A stretch of DNA of 64,000 nucleotides. It comes from Micromussa lordhowensis. Taxonomy: Eukaryota; Cnidaria; Anthozoa; Scleractinia; Lobophylliidae. This document shows, piece by piece, positions 50,801 through 61,949 of this stretch. The DNA lies in contig OZ026597.1 in assembly GCA_964020085.1 (NCBI GenBank), forward strand, positions 22,449,721-22,513,720. Direction: 5' to 3'. Both the position numbers and the translations under genes were made by a program. The notes beneath the pieces are model-generated. The model did no database searches. It saw only the letters and a program-made list of their open reading frames with translations, and was not told where the DNA came from. Positions within the stretch are counted from its first letter, which is position 1. Every line of letters begins with the position of its first letter.

Positions 50801-53800
50801 CGCCCTTATGAGTTTCATCTGCCCTTTGGAGACTCAAAGATCCCTTACGAAACAAAGCGAGACAAAACTGAAGGCAGTTTACGTTCAGTTCTAAGCAGGC
50901 TCACAGGAAACGTTCTCGTTATATGTGACTAAGTAGTAGCATTGACATTAAGTACAGTTCGAATTGTTGTTCTTTGAAATTTATTGTACGGCATGTGTGT
51001 CAACATAATTTACTGTTTCTCCGTTTTGTTGTTATCTGCCCCAGGTTCTGTGGATGTTGCAGTCGACTCGTTAGATATGGGTGTGGAGGTAGAGAAATGG
51101 TATCCTGTTACCATGGAGAGCAACAAGACCAATGGGGGAGAATCATCGAGCATAAGGCTCAGGTTTAAATATCAGGTAAAACTGCATCGCCTACCCTTAC
51201 ATGTAGTTATTTTTTATAAAGGGTTGAAACGTTTTCGTGGGAGGCGAGGTGGCCATTTGGTTAGTGTACTCGACTCCGGAGCAAGCGATCCGGGTTCGAG
51301 CCCTGGCCGGGGACATTGTGCTGTGTTCTTGGGTAAGGCACTTTACTCTCACACTGCCTCTCTCCACCCAGGTGTATAAATGCGTACAGGCGAACTTAAT
51401 GCTAGGGGGTAACCCTGCGATGGACTAGCATCCCCTCCAGGGGGAGCAGAAATACTCCTAGTCGCTTCATGCTACAACCGGGATAAGCTCCGGCCTGATG
51501 AGCCACTTGGCTTGTATGCAGACTTTACCTACCTAAAGCCTTTTTTTAGTTAGATTCTAACAGACGTTATTTATCTGACTTGTTTTCTCCCCATGCAGAA
51601 AGTCTCTATACTTCCAGTCAAGTGTTATAATGAGCTGTCAGAGGTAGGTATTTTTTCCTCGTTTCCTTAGAGACATATGAGTTACAATGTGTATTTATAA
51701 GTTATAATGTGTAAGACAAAGTGGTTATCGCAAACCCAGTATGCATGGTAACTAATCTGAGCTTTTTAAATGGTAACATGCAACTGGGGTCAACTGCGCT
51801 ACAATATTTCAGTTCCTTAACATTTGCAGTAACCACAAGCTGTTACTTTTCAGTATTTAAAGCGTAACTACATGACAGTCTGTAAAGCCTTGGAGCCAGT
51901 TGTCAGCGTCAAGCAAAAGGTTTGTGAACAGATATGTATGTCTTTATAATCTATATCATCACATAACTTAGACAAGACATTATGAAACTCTCTGTATATC
52001 GATTCCTTTCGGTTGCAGGACGAGATCTCAAGAGTGCTTTTAAGAATACTACAAGCCTCTGGAAAAGCGACAGAGTTTCTGGCAAGTATCGTCATGGAAG
52101 AAGTCAAGAATCTGGGTAAGACTATAAAATCCTTACTATCATGTTCAATGTTTAGCCGTTAGTAGTTTTTGTTGAGTGAAGATGTCATGTCTTGTGAACA
52201 TAGACTTTGTATCAATACTTTTCAATCCTTTTTACAGAGGATGAGAACCTTGTATTTCGTGGTAATTCCTTTGCCACAAAAGCCATGGATTCCTACATGA
52301 AAATGATTGGTGAATCGGTAAGTCATGCTTTTCATCTTACTCATCGCTTTCTTTATCGTTGGATGTCGCAGAATACATTGTAAAATATTTTCTATTAGTT
52401 TCCATTTTCTTTTGACTGTTCTTAAAAGCTAAAGGTTAAGTCAGTTCTGGCATTTCTGTGATGTAAAGCGCCTCGTGGAAGACACGGTACGTCTCTTGTC
52501 ATGGACTATGATTAACAAGCTGCGTTACACAAAGGCCAAGACTAGAAAGACACTACTATTAATGCTAATAGGGACATCAAACTGGCGCGCGCGAGAACCG
52601 TCATACTTCATCTGTATTTAGATACTTACTCTATTAGTACTTTTCTTGTTGTTAGTTGATAGCTAATAAAGTTTTGCTCTTCAGTATCTACAGGAAACCC
52701 TTGGAGAGTTTGTTCAATCTGTGTACGAGTTTGAAGATGATTGTGAGGTAACATTAATGTTTTTGTCTTTCGAGGCGAATAGAATTCCGACACTGAATCC
52801 CTGGAACGACTTGAATCAAGATTCTCTCCGTTCTGTCATGCATATTCTCATATGCATGCAAAGAGTTAAGGAACTGATCTGGTCGGAATGGTCTTTTTGA
52901 ACAATAGGTTCTCAATACCGAACAACATCATGAAAAATATTTCGACAACACCAGAAAAAGTAGTAGTCTAACCCTTTAGTCTTTTACGGCCGGCTTTTTT
53001 GTTGACAAATATTTCAGTAAATGACATTTTGTCCCTCAGGTTGACCCATCCAAGAAAACATCCGGGAACATCGAAGCCAACAAGGAAAACCTGAAAACGT
53101 TCGTCGAGAAAGCCTGGAGCCAGATCATGTGTTCAGCCTGCCTCTTTCCTAGGTAAGAGTTTAACATGTGACCTGCCAATGTAGGCTTTGAGCGAGTGGT
53201 AGCTACTACTTCCGAGCTTTTTAAGTTGGACATATGGAAACTTGAGATTTCTCCATGCTCCCACAGCGAATACTCCCTACTTATAACATGGAAGCAGCAC
53301 TAAGAAATCGCTTATTATTATTTTGCACTTTGATTGTTAACTGTTTACGTTTTCAATATTTGTGTTACTTTGCTTATTTAACTTTACAGTGATCTTCGAA
53401 TAACTTTCCACGAATTTCGTCGTTGGTGTGAAGGAAGAAGTCAGGATCTGAGTACTAAATTAATCAGGTTAGGGCAACATTAATAATTCAGTCGTAAATC
53501 CTTTCTTCAAAGCCTTAGTTGAAAAGAATAAATTCGAGGTGAATTTGAAAAGTGCAAGAACTAATGAATCTTTTGGTTGTTTTTCTTTTTGCAGTGGATC
53601 AATTTTTCTGCGATTTTTGTGCCCGGCAATTCTGTCGCCAAGTTTGTTTCACTTAGTGCAAGGTAAGTGCTATCAATAATTCCCTTCCCCGAGGTGTGAA
53701 ACAGTTGAAACTTGCACGTCATTTAGATTCGTCTTTAGTAAAATTTTTATTCTATTGGAGATGTCGCTACTGTAACTGATTAAAAGGTTTTGGTATTGAT

Positions 53801-56800
53801 CATGACTTAGTGCAAGGTAAGTGCTATCAATAATTCCTTTCCCCGAGGTGTGAAACAGTTGAAACTTGCACGTCATTTAGATCCGTCTTTAGTAAAATTT
53901 TTATTCTATTGGAGATGTCGCTACTGTAACTGATTAAAAGGTTTTGGTATTGATCATGATTTAGAATATCCAGACGAAAGAACCTCAAGAGCTTTAACAC
54001 TGATTGCCAAGGTGGTGCAGAACCTGGCCAATTTCACCAGGTAGATAACTGTCCTCGATTGTTAACTCTCTGTCAATCATTCTTTGTCTTAAACTAACGC
54101 CACATGAACAGACTTATAGTGCTGACGCAATGTGGTCGCAATGGCCTTCTTCCAACTCAAATCCTTAATGGCAGATTTTCTTTCAGTTTTAACAAAGAAA
54201 GGACAAAGGAAATGACCATGACTGCCACTTTTGTCCATGTGGAGTTGATTTACAACGGTCCTCGGCCCGCGGTTCTGTACTCCACTCTCTTGTATCCAGA
54301 CCTTTGGTTGATTCTATATCAACGGCCAGGATGTTAGGAAACTTTTGCTCAGAACCTATCGAGAAATAGAATCGAGAAGCTCTGAAAGTGAGAGCAATGA
54401 GCTCATTTCAGCTACTATTTATACCATCGAGCTTGATAAATTGAGTTAGCTTTGCTACTAGCATTTCACTCATGGTATTGCACACTGTGCATATCAACCG
54501 TTCTCTCATGTTGCAGGTTTGGTGGTAAGGAAGAATATATGGGCTTCATGAATGGGTTTGTGGAAAAGGAATTCGTAAACATGAGGAAGTTTCTTGAGGA
54601 AATATCAGTAAGTTGATGCTGTAGTGCTGTGAAATTATTTACGAATTGCAGAAGTAAGTTGCTAATAATTACATGCCCTCTATCGGGCCTTAAAAGTACA
54701 TGATGGTAAACTTTCAGTTCTTATCATAGATTGTTAAAGAATTAATCATACAAACCAACGAGGCAGCTTATAAGACTTCAAGTTACATAATCTGCATAAT
54801 CATGATATCATAAACACCCCTACAAACCAATAAGGCAGTCATTGGGGAGGACAAGTCTAATTCTGGGCCTTGTTGTTGTTTTCTTTTTTTTTCAAATTTG
54901 GCAAGCTTACGCTTTTTTGATAATAATAAACATAATAATAATAATAATAATAACGCAATAATAATAATAACTTTACTTAAGTGTCGTTTGTGTTTAGCAC
55001 TGTTGTGCTAATTGGGGACACTATAAATAATTAAATAAACAAATATTTCAAATAGAACATAAACTGTTAAGAATCCCAACTGGTGGGAGGCTGACCAGTT
55101 GGCTATTTACACAACGCGGTCGAGGAGTTGAACTGGGGACTACCGAAAACAGATCCAGATAGTGGTAGGGATTAAGGATTTGAACCAGGGATCTCAAGAT
55201 TTCAAATCCAGCGCCCTAAACCACTCGGCCACGCCACCTCCAGATACAAATACTTTGTGCGCTATGCTTCCTACCATATTGCGTTAATTTGTTTTCTTCT
55301 CGAACAGACAAGAACGGACACAACTGAAAACCAATATGAAGGAATCATCGACAGTGGACGGGAACTCGCTCTTATGTTTGATATCTTAAAGGACCAGACC
55401 AGCAAGATGAATCAGGTAATTGCGGGTTTCTCCAGAACGTTTTGAACATTATACAATCCTCAAAAACCTCTGACCCTATTTAAGGATAAAGCAGAGGCAA
55501 ATTGATACCCTATTCAAGGAAAGAACCCGAAAATGGAACCCTGTTTAAGGGGAAAACAAAACATGACGTGAACGGATAAGCTTTGTTTCGTTTCTGTGAC
55601 CATTGGAAAAGAGCATTAAGCATGGGACTTGTTTTTTGTTTAGCTGGACATTTACGCACTGGAATTTTGATACAGTTTAGGTACCCTATCTGAGGATCAC
55701 ACCGAGAACACAATGCCAACAGATGCACAAATTACACCCTATTTGTGGATCGAGAGCCTCAAAATCCATACTCTATCCCGCGGCACATGCCTATTTAGCC
55801 AATACATAATACTACCCAACCACGGTCAAAGGCTCATTTTTGCCGATCCTCGTGCTGGTGCCGGGAGGAGTGAATACCTTGTTGTTCCGATAAGTTCTCA
55901 GTGTAATACATTTTTGTTCATTTTTTAGGATGCCGTGGAGACACTTCGCCCGTTGCAGTTTATTCTCAAATCACTCCAAGAGATTTATCACGATTCAGAG
56001 AGAAAATTCGCTCTTGGCAATGAGAGCCTCTTGGCGCACCGAAAATGGGCGTCATCTTCAGACCTTGTGAGTGACCAAGACAAGAATAACATCACTCTGA
56101 CTCCAGTCTCACAAATCAGGATCATGAAGTCTCCAAATAAAAGGAAGACAAAGCCCTCGAACGATACTTCTTCGGAGACAAACTTTGTTTATAACGGCAG
56201 TACGCCGTCTACGGCTCCTCAACAGTTAATGGTCACTCGTTATGATAAGTCGGTCCTCTCTCCCATTTCCGATACAGATCCTTCTGATTCGCCAAGAAAA
56301 CGGGTAACGTACGAAGATGATTTACAAAGCAGTCTTCGTAGGAGATCATATCGGAGGGCGATCGCATCCGAAGATACCGGCAACGTACTTCCGGGTGCTG
56401 TCGATCGGGATCGCAGTTCGTCAGAAAGACGTCCAGTGACAAAAAAATCGGATTTACGTCGTCGCTCGCCCCCGGAGGGGCCTTTGATTATTTCAAGTGT
56501 AGATGGCGAGAATGCTGGTGACGCTCGAGTGATTTACCAAGGAGAAATATCAAACTCTACGTCAAGTTTAAGGGAATCCGATAGCCAAAGGCAAAAACAG
56601 TTACGGACGGTTGCTGAATCGCGCCACCAAAGCTTACCCCGAAGATCTTTGCCTGCTAATACCTCTCCCGTCATAACGGATCGATCTCGGACTTCATCGC
56701 CCGAGAGAACGTCACCTCCCAGACCAACCACTCCAAAACCGCCGCCCCCGCTTTCGTCAGTTGATTCGTCTCGCTCCTCTCCTCGCTCGAGTAGCAGCTC

Positions 56801-59800
56801 GACAAAGTTTCTGAACCCTGCTATGGGTCACGTGATTCGTAGCCCGTCGCGGACCAGCAGCAGCTCCAGTGGAAGCGAAGAGAGCTGGCACAGTGTTGCC
56901 AGCAGCTTTGAGGGAGGAAAGAGAAGGATGCGGAAAATGCCGCGGACACCCAGTCCAGTGGACAGGATACTAGGTTCAGGGTAAGTATGGGAAAAAAACA
57001 AGAACTTGCCATCTCATGAACTGATGGAATTTTTTAACCATTTATGTCGTGATGCTGGTCTCTCAAGGCAATATAGTCGCACTTTTTCCTTATTGTTGTC
57101 GTCAGACTTTCGTCACAAGTGTAATTATTATTGCATTGTTGATATTGTGTACGGATGAATATACGTTAATCGCTCTTGGCAATTCTAGAGATCATGTAGG
57201 ATCAGAACAACGTCGATCGTTTCTAAGCAATAAATAGCTGAAGAAAACTCTTTCTATCTCTCGAGTTCAACTCTCAACGACTCTTGGCAAAATATTCTTA
57301 CTATTATTGTATGTGTACTCACATTTCTTTTTTGAATCTTGGATCGACAGTTATTGGTCATTTCTAAAGAACTGGGTTGTTCAAAGTCGGTTAAGCTAAC
57401 CCAGGATTAGGCCGGAAAATTTTGATTACACATTTCTGTCTATATTATTTACCCTTCAGTTTTGAATTTGGATAATCTCAAACTACACGCATAAGCATTG
57501 AAAACATTTTTATACAAGACAATAAATACTTCGATTTCCTTTCAATCCTAGGTTAACGTTAACCGGCTTTCGAACAACCCGGCCCTGCATATATCTGAAA
57601 CACAATCACGTTGATCGACTAAAATCATACAAACTACTTCTGCAGCTTTTGCTCCTCTTTACCTTTCTAAGGCCTAAGAAGTACCATTTTTTTTCGTTAC
57701 CTTGACTTTTTTCGATGAAAATTGAATGTGGTTTTACTTTGTTATTTACCCCTCTTCAGCAAGGCTAGGTAGCTATGTGATTACCCACCTGTTTTTTCTT
57801 CGTGTATAGGAACGTCTAAGATGAGGAGTTCAAATGTTCGACCGTCTCTGTTTTTCTTTTTTGGCATGAGAGGTTTCTAATTTTGCTTATATCTGGCAAA
57901 TGAAACTCAGAAAATGTAATATCGTGCTCAAAAGGAAAGTTCAGTTAAAATTAGTTTTTAGTGCGAGCTCGAAATTGTTATATTGGTTGCCATCAGAAGA
58001 TGTATACGTAGTAAGTTACTTTTATAATGTATAACAACCAACATATTTTATTTCCAGCCGAGATTTCATGTCGTTGTTGTCACGGGGAATTTGTGCGTCC
58101 TTGTTCACTCAAAAATATTGAGTTTCAAACCTATTGTAGCGTGTTCAAGTTCTTTCCTTGGTTCGATTATCAACGTAGACCGGACTCCGAGAGAGTGGCG
58201 GAAATCGAGGCTAGTTCTTTCCATGAATTGAATATAGGGTGTAATTAAATCACCTAAATTGCTTTGAAGCAGCATCTCATTGAACTTTATTGATCATACT
58301 CAAATGATCATTACAATATATTCACAAGAGAAACAGAATACTTAATGGTACGATTCTCTCACTGAGAGCTCTTAAAATTGAAAGAACTGGGCTCACAAGT
58401 GGATTGAAGTTGTGGTTAGTGTTTTGTTCGACAAGTATTCAAATGCAAATATGCTTCGCGTTGCCCTTCGACCTAACAAAAACGAACAAAGGGCAAATCT
58501 TTTTAGAACCTGCCAACAATGGCTATGTCGCACTATATGAGTACACGGCTTAAAATTATTCAGATCCATTAGTTGAAGTTGATAGTTAGCATTGCATTTT
58601 CGTTACAGTGTGCAAACAGAGCGTGTGTGCTCCTCGGTAAAACAAAGATTAACTTTCCGTCAGGTCGAAAAAAGTCCACAATATTTGATTGCGTTCATTT
58701 TAATTGATTTCACAGAACACCTTGGGAAAGAATGGCACCTAAAGCTGAGGAAGAGTTTGTTAATAACTATGACATTCCACCGCCAAAGACAGTAGCAGAG
58801 GTAAGGCTTTATACTCTACAAGCAGGCATACTTCTCATCTACTCAGGTTTTAACTGTCTTTAAGCCTTTACGATTGCCATTGGTCCAAGCCATTTTGTTT
58901 TGAAATTCTTTGTTGTGCTTTCGGTTTAGCGGATTCAATAAAAATCGCATCTTACATTTGACATAATTTTACACAGTTGTTCAGTTGTTGTAGATACACG
59001 AAATAAGAATGCATTGGAAAGTGACTTGTCTTGTTCTGATAACAAAAAGGTTTGATAATCGCACAAACAACATGATCGTGCAGAGATTCGGGTTCTTGCA
59101 TTAGCTGTACGTGCTATGGCACAAATTAAAACTGCTAATCTCTTCTAGACTGGTTAAATACAAGACTCCTAAAATAGCGTTGAATTTTCTTTTTCAGACT
59201 TTCGCGCAATATAGCAAATTTTAACGCCAAAGCAATACACTGCACGTTTTAAACGTCTCGTTAGAAAAATGAGTGCATGATGTTCGGTACTACGTGGCTG
59301 GTCTTTTTAACTCCACATTCAATGGCTCCTCTTGTAATACAAGTGACAATTAAGTACGATCGACTAATATATGGCAGAGAGATGACCATGCAATAAAAGT
59401 ATCGTCGTATTTCCATAACCTAACAAAGGTTTGACAACATATAAGCTTGTAAAAAGGAGCGTTGAAATCGAACGAATGTGCTTGTTTTCGAAATAAGGCG
59501 CATTGAAGACCATTCCTTTCTAAAAGCTTTTGTTATTTTAAGACGACCTTAGCTTACAACTCAGAAATAAAAGAAGCTACATTTGTGAAATTTGGATCAG
59601 CTAAACGTACTCAATACCAGAGGAGATATAGGAAATAAGTCAAGTCAAACGTACTAAATTCAACGCAACTAAGTATATCAAGTAAACTTTTGCGGCTGAT
59701 ATCGTTCGTTAAGGTAGAAGAGGCCTAGAAAAAGAATACATATTACTTTTGCCCGTCCGCATCGAAGAAAACTTCGGTCACACGAGAGCAGAAAAGGCGA

Positions 59801-60410
59801 AATATTTGTAACTTCTCACGTACAGATTTTTTCTGTTTATTTTTTTTAATGAGAAAATCAGTAAAGGAAGTGAGCTATGAAAAGATAAGAGGGGGATACC
59901 AACTATTTAAGAGAGTATACTGTAGGCGAAAATATACTTGCCGATATTCTTCTTTAGCACGATCCAGGACTGAACTTTCCTCTTTGTAATTTGTGTTTAC
60001 AGTACGAGAAAGAACTCTCTGACCTCCGTGAAGAGCTGTTAGAAACAAAGAGAACTCTGGCTTCTACACACGAACAGCTCATCTTACAAGAGTCCAGCAC
60101 TCACAAGCTAGTGGCATCCTTCAAGGAGAGACTCGCCGAGAGCGAAAACAGCCTTCAACAACTGCGCCAAGAAAAGGATAAAGAAATGAAAGAGTTGCTC
60201 GATCGTTTGGTGAGCGTAGAAAGCGAACTGCGCAAGGAGCAGAAAGAAATGCAAGAAGTCATCCACGCCAAGCAGGTCATTATAGAGGCTCAAGAGAGAA
60301 GGATCAAGTCAGTTGACTCGAACAATGCTAAGTTAATCGCTACGTTGAACCAGGTCAGGGGTTCACGGACAAACAGCAAAGTGCTGAATTACCCTAGCAG
60401 TGACCTGTAG
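38846..60410 (+). CDS. SynGAP/DAB2IP/RASAL2-family Ras GTPase-activating protein, 5' exon(s) missing
   Basis: Twenty-two exons join in phase: 38846-38940, 41313-41395, 44317-44398, 46743-46897, 49095-49202, 49949-50047, 50307-50392, 51045-51175, 51599-51643, 51854-51919, 52019-52115, 52238-52317, 52685-52747, 53040-53152, 53390-53467, 53595-53662, 53965-54040, 54517-54607, 55308-55415, 55929-56980, 58716-58800 and 60003-60410. They give about 1,088 residues without the N terminus. Order of domains: Arg/Ser-rich start, PH, C2, RasGAP, Ser/Pro-rich linker, coiled coil. This matches vertebrate SYNGAP1, DAB2IP, RASAL2 and RASAL3, which accelerate GTP hydrolysis by Ras and Rap at membranes. A cnidarian gene probably predates the vertebrate split into four paralogues, so no single vertebrate symbol is assigned. 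An AATAAA at 60838-60843 is a plausible polyadenylation signal. Confidence 0.95.
42275..42312. repeat. Adjacent poly-C (17) and poly-A (21) homopolymers
   Basis: A C run at 42275-42291 is directly followed by an A run at 42292-42312, in the RasGAP intron 41396-44316. Run lengths may be affected by assembly or slippage error. Confidence 0.9.
45527..45570. repeat. GC-rich hairpin with AGCGGAGC motifs
   Basis: GGCGGCCC-GAA-GGGCCGCC forms a perfect hairpin at 45540-45558, bracketed by AGCGGAGCTCC and AGCGGAGCCCC. The AGCGGAGCTCC motif appears inverted at 46201-46211, which could make 45530-46211 a single repeat element. This is not proven. Confidence 0.45.
45660..45691. repeat. (GAC)n microsatellite
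   Basis: A run of about ten GAC/CGA triplets in the RasGAP intron 44399-46742 causes artificial poly-Asp and poly-Val open frames. Confidence 0.85.
46972..47050 (+). mobile_element. tRNA-derived SINE fragment (5' part)
   Basis: TGGGAGGGAGGTCGCTTAAT, then CTAGACTCCGGATGGTCCGA, a box-B-like GAGTTCGAGGC and AATGTGCTGTGTT parallel the fuller SINE at 51238. It is a degraded copy with only the tRNA-like head and lies in the RasGAP intron 46898-49094. Confidence 0.65.
48702..48957. repeat. Two-copy tandem duplication, 129-bp period
   Basis: TGGATTTCGACTCATGAAGG begins both units (48702 and 48831) and the units are about 96% identical to their ends at GTTGCAAGC. The low divergence shows a recent duplication in the RasGAP intron 46898-49094. 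Confidence 0.9.
50094..50222. repeat. Diverged two-copy tandem duplication, about 66-bp period
   Basis: CTGATAATGTAGAATGAAGT and CTGATAATATAGAATGGATT begin two similar units that both contain CACTAGGCT/CACCAGGCT and a GTTATTAC motif. They lie in the RasGAP intron 50048-50306. Confidence 0.7.
50461..50785. mobile_element. 325-bp imperfect foldback element
   Basis: The outer arms (CGAATGTGGAATGGGCT and AGCCCATTCCACGGTTCG) and the inner arms (TTTCTTTTGCTGACCGCCCA and GGGCGGGTCAGCAAAAGAAA) pair in inverted orientation across most of the length. It spans nearly half of the RasGAP intron 50393-51044. No target duplication was clear. Confidence 0.75.
51238..51536 (+). mobile_element. tRNA-derived SINE, nearly full length
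   Basis: A tRNA-like head carries box A TGGCCATTTGG (51250-51260) and box B GGTTCGAGCCC (51293-51303), spaced as in RNA polymerase III promoters. A tRNA-unrelated body follows (GGACATTGTGCTGTGTTCTT through GATGAGCCACTTGGCTTGTA). It lies in sense orientation in the RasGAP intron 51176-51598. A related fragment is at 46972. Confidence 0.85.
53651..53959. repeat. 154-bp tandem duplication copying an exon end and splice donor
   Basis: ACTTAGTGCAAGGTAAGTGC occurs at 53651 and again at 53805, and the 154-bp units are about 98% identical through GGTATTGATCATGA. The first unit contains the end of the RasGAP exon 53595-53662 and its donor. The second contains the same 12 exon bases and a second intact donor. 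The true acceptor of the next exon (ATTTAG before 53965) directly follows copy 2. Confidence 0.95.
54919..55241 (-). mobile_element. tRNA-Leu/Ser-like SINE with ATT-repeat tail
   Basis: On the minus strand the head reads GGAGGTGGCGTGGCCGAGTG, then TTTAGGGCGCTGG, with a box-B-like GGTTCAAATCC. The pattern resembles a tRNA-Leu type head. The body ends in (TTA/ATT)n repeats at 54919-54970, the usual 3' tail of a SINE. It sits antisense in the RasGAP intron 54608-55307. Confidence 0.85.
55929..56980 (+). other. RasGAP gene: long Ser/Arg/Pro-rich linker exon
   Basis: This 1,052-nt exon begins [20 protein letters not shown] and becomes low-complexity. It holds many RRxS or RxxS sites (for example [19 protein letters not shown] and SLPRRS), a [13 protein letters not shown] segment and a Ser run. 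The region is probably disordered. Pro-rich and basophilic Ser sites suggest SH3 binding and phosphorylation, as in vertebrate SynGAP and DAB2IP, but the sites are not aligned one to one. Confidence 0.85.
57372..57587. mobile_element. MITE family A, copy 2
   Basis: CTGGGTTGTTCAAAGTCGGT, then TAAGCTAACCCAGGATTA on the left, and GGTTAACGTTAACCGGCTTT, then CGAACAACCCGGCCCTG on the right, match the ends of the element at 8811-9060. The left tip lacks a few bases (GGCC). It is in the RasGAP intron 56981-58715. Confidence 0.8.
60003..60410 (+). other. RasGAP gene: terminal coiled-coil exon
   Basis: The last exon encodes about 100 residues of heptad-rich helix ([17 protein letters not shown] through [20 protein letters not shown]). 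It matches the C-terminal coiled coil that trimerises SynGAP. After TLNQ the protein ends [17 protein letters not shown]. The last four residues S-S-D-L fit a class I PDZ ligand pattern (S/T-x-hydrophobic). Confidence 0.9.
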
Positions 60411-60837
60411 TTGGTGAATCCGTCTTGATCTTAGAAACGAAAAGCTGACCGACATATCAAGAACAGAAATGGCGTCGATGAACGAAGCAAGTCTCGATGG
60501 AAAAGAGAGGAAAAGCACTGGGAAAGACGTTGCTCGCCACAAGAACAATTTAGTTTCCAGAACTTTCTCTAATTCCGGTCAAGCGAAGGCCCTGGAGTTA
60601 CGCGAAGAGAATGTATTATAACCGCTGAGTTGTGCAGGCGCATGTGAAAAATATCCCCTTTAAAATGTTTGATATCTCTGACAAACTTGTAGACTTATTC
60701 CGGGGTCTCGAATATAAAGAGGTTTAATAAGTTAATTTCTTGGGTTTAATTCGCAAACTTGGTCAAACTTGATCTGCCTTGGAATCAAAAGTAGCATTGT
60801 AAAAGGTTTCCATATGATTTACGTTTAGGAAGTTAAA

Positions 60838-60843
60838 AATAAA
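60838..60843 (+). promoter_or_regulatory. Candidate polyadenylation signal of the RasGAP gene
   Basis: AATAAA lies 428 nt after the RasGAP stop codon and is followed by AT-rich sequence. Other hexamers nearby are weaker, so this is the best candidate for the 3' end. Confidence 0.5.
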
Positions 60844-61141
60844 TTAGGCTTTATTCTGGAATAAGAGGTAAATTCAAGAGAGGATATATTTATTCTCTTG
60901 CTAAAATTATTTATTTATCAAGAAATACTTTTGAGTTGTTATTATAATTATTTTTTGTATTATAAAATATGCTCCAGCATCTACCTCTGTGTTTGGAATT
61001 ATCGACTGACGTGGCAAAGCAAATAGGTGAGATAGTGACCGACTTGACCAGCTTATCAGTCTTACTCTTATACGCAACATATATTTGAAGAAAAATAAAA
61101 ATCAAGGAGGATCAAAATCAAATAGAAAAGATACTACGACT

Positions 61142-61415
61142 ATCAGTTGAGTAAGGCGCGACGAAAGTTTGGTCAACAGGTTTAACGTGAAAATTCGGTG
61201 TTGTCACGGGCAACTGGCTCCTTTTCCAGTGGCAATATTTGTCGGCCGTTGACGTCAATGGCAGCAAAGCGCGCGAAATAGTAGGCGACCAGACAGGCCA
61301 CGCACGACTGACGATATTGTTACCAATGGAAACGAAGTAAGTTGCCCGTGACAACATAGTAACTTTAAGGCCAAATCTTCGTCACCAAACTTCCGTCGTG
61401 CCTTGCTCAACTGAT
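61142..61415. mobile_element. 274-bp foldback MITE (ATCAGTTGAG ends)
   Basis: The ends ATCAGTTGAGTAAGGCGCGA and the inverse TCGTGCCTTGCTCAACTGAT continue into complementary ACGAAAGTTTGGT/ACCAAACTTCCGT. A second inner pair (TTGTCACGGGCAACT and AGTTGCCCGTGACAA) shows that the arms are long. It lies downstream of the RasGAP gene and has no coding capacity. Confidence 0.8.
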
Positions 61416-61949
61416 GATCGCAGTAAGAACCTGAACAAAAAGTCAGTGAAAAAAAAGTAAGTTATCAGTTATCACAAAGATTCTATAGAGAGCCACATAT
61501 ACTCCCTCTCTATATGTTAGCTTAAATTAATTTAAATATTACTTTGATAAAGTTAATAAAAAGCCTACTACAGGGAAATGTGGTTGAGGTTTGTTTGTTT
61601 TACCCGTAGTGAAATTATTTCACAATTTTTGCAGACGCCGCGATGTGCGAACTACGCCGGGCCTTGTAGACCAAAAGACGCAAAAAGCCAACCGCGAACT
61701 GAGCACCACTACCTCGTGGCTAAGTACTCCACGACAGTCTAATTCTGGAAAAATAATCTTTCTGGCGATCAATTAGTAATAAAATGACTAGAGATGCAAA
61801 GACGATTTGAGATAACGTCAGAGACGGAACAGGAAAAAACAAAAACGACATTAAGAAAATAAGAAAATAAAGATCGACATTATAATTACAATATTTGGAG
61901 AGGAAGCCACATATCTTTCATGTGGGTACTTATTCTGGTCGAATTGGAA
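61416..61949. other. Intergenic, no gene seen
   Basis: AT-rich sequence with no supported exon, RNA gene or long inverted repeat. Confidence 0.5.

Larger units (their letters stand above)
49095..51175 (+). other. RasGAP gene: C2-domain exons
   Basis: Exons 49095-49202, 49949-50047, 50307-50392 and 51045-51175 encode [60 protein letters not shown] and a final [10 protein letters not shown] strand. This is a C2 beta-sandwich lying directly before the GAP domain. In SynGAP the C2 domain is needed for efficient RapGAP activity; that this applies here is inferred. Confidence 0.9.
51599..55415 (+). other. RasGAP gene: catalytic GAP-domain exons
   Basis: Eleven exons cover the GAP domain. The arginine finger is in [18 protein letters not shown] (exon 52238-52317), at the position of Arg789 of p120GAP. 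The structural motif [15 protein letters not shown] is in exon 53595-53662, followed by [20 protein letters not shown] (53965-54040). The next exon carries [19 protein letters not shown]. All key residues are present, so the enzyme is predicted active. The intron 53663-53964 contains a tandem duplication that copies the upstream splice donor. Confidence 0.93.

Noticed and set aside
51238..51320. tRNA gene with box A and box B
   Set aside because: The cloverleaf is incomplete and a long tRNA-unrelated body follows; it is a SINE head rather than a functional tRNA gene.
55185..55241. tRNA-Leu gene on the minus strand
   Set aside because: The similarity is limited to the head, and the sequence continues into a SINE body with an ATT tail.
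56233..57012. Several minus-strand frames beneath the long RasGAP exon
   Set aside because: They are shadows of the Ser/Arg-rich coding exon 55929-56980.
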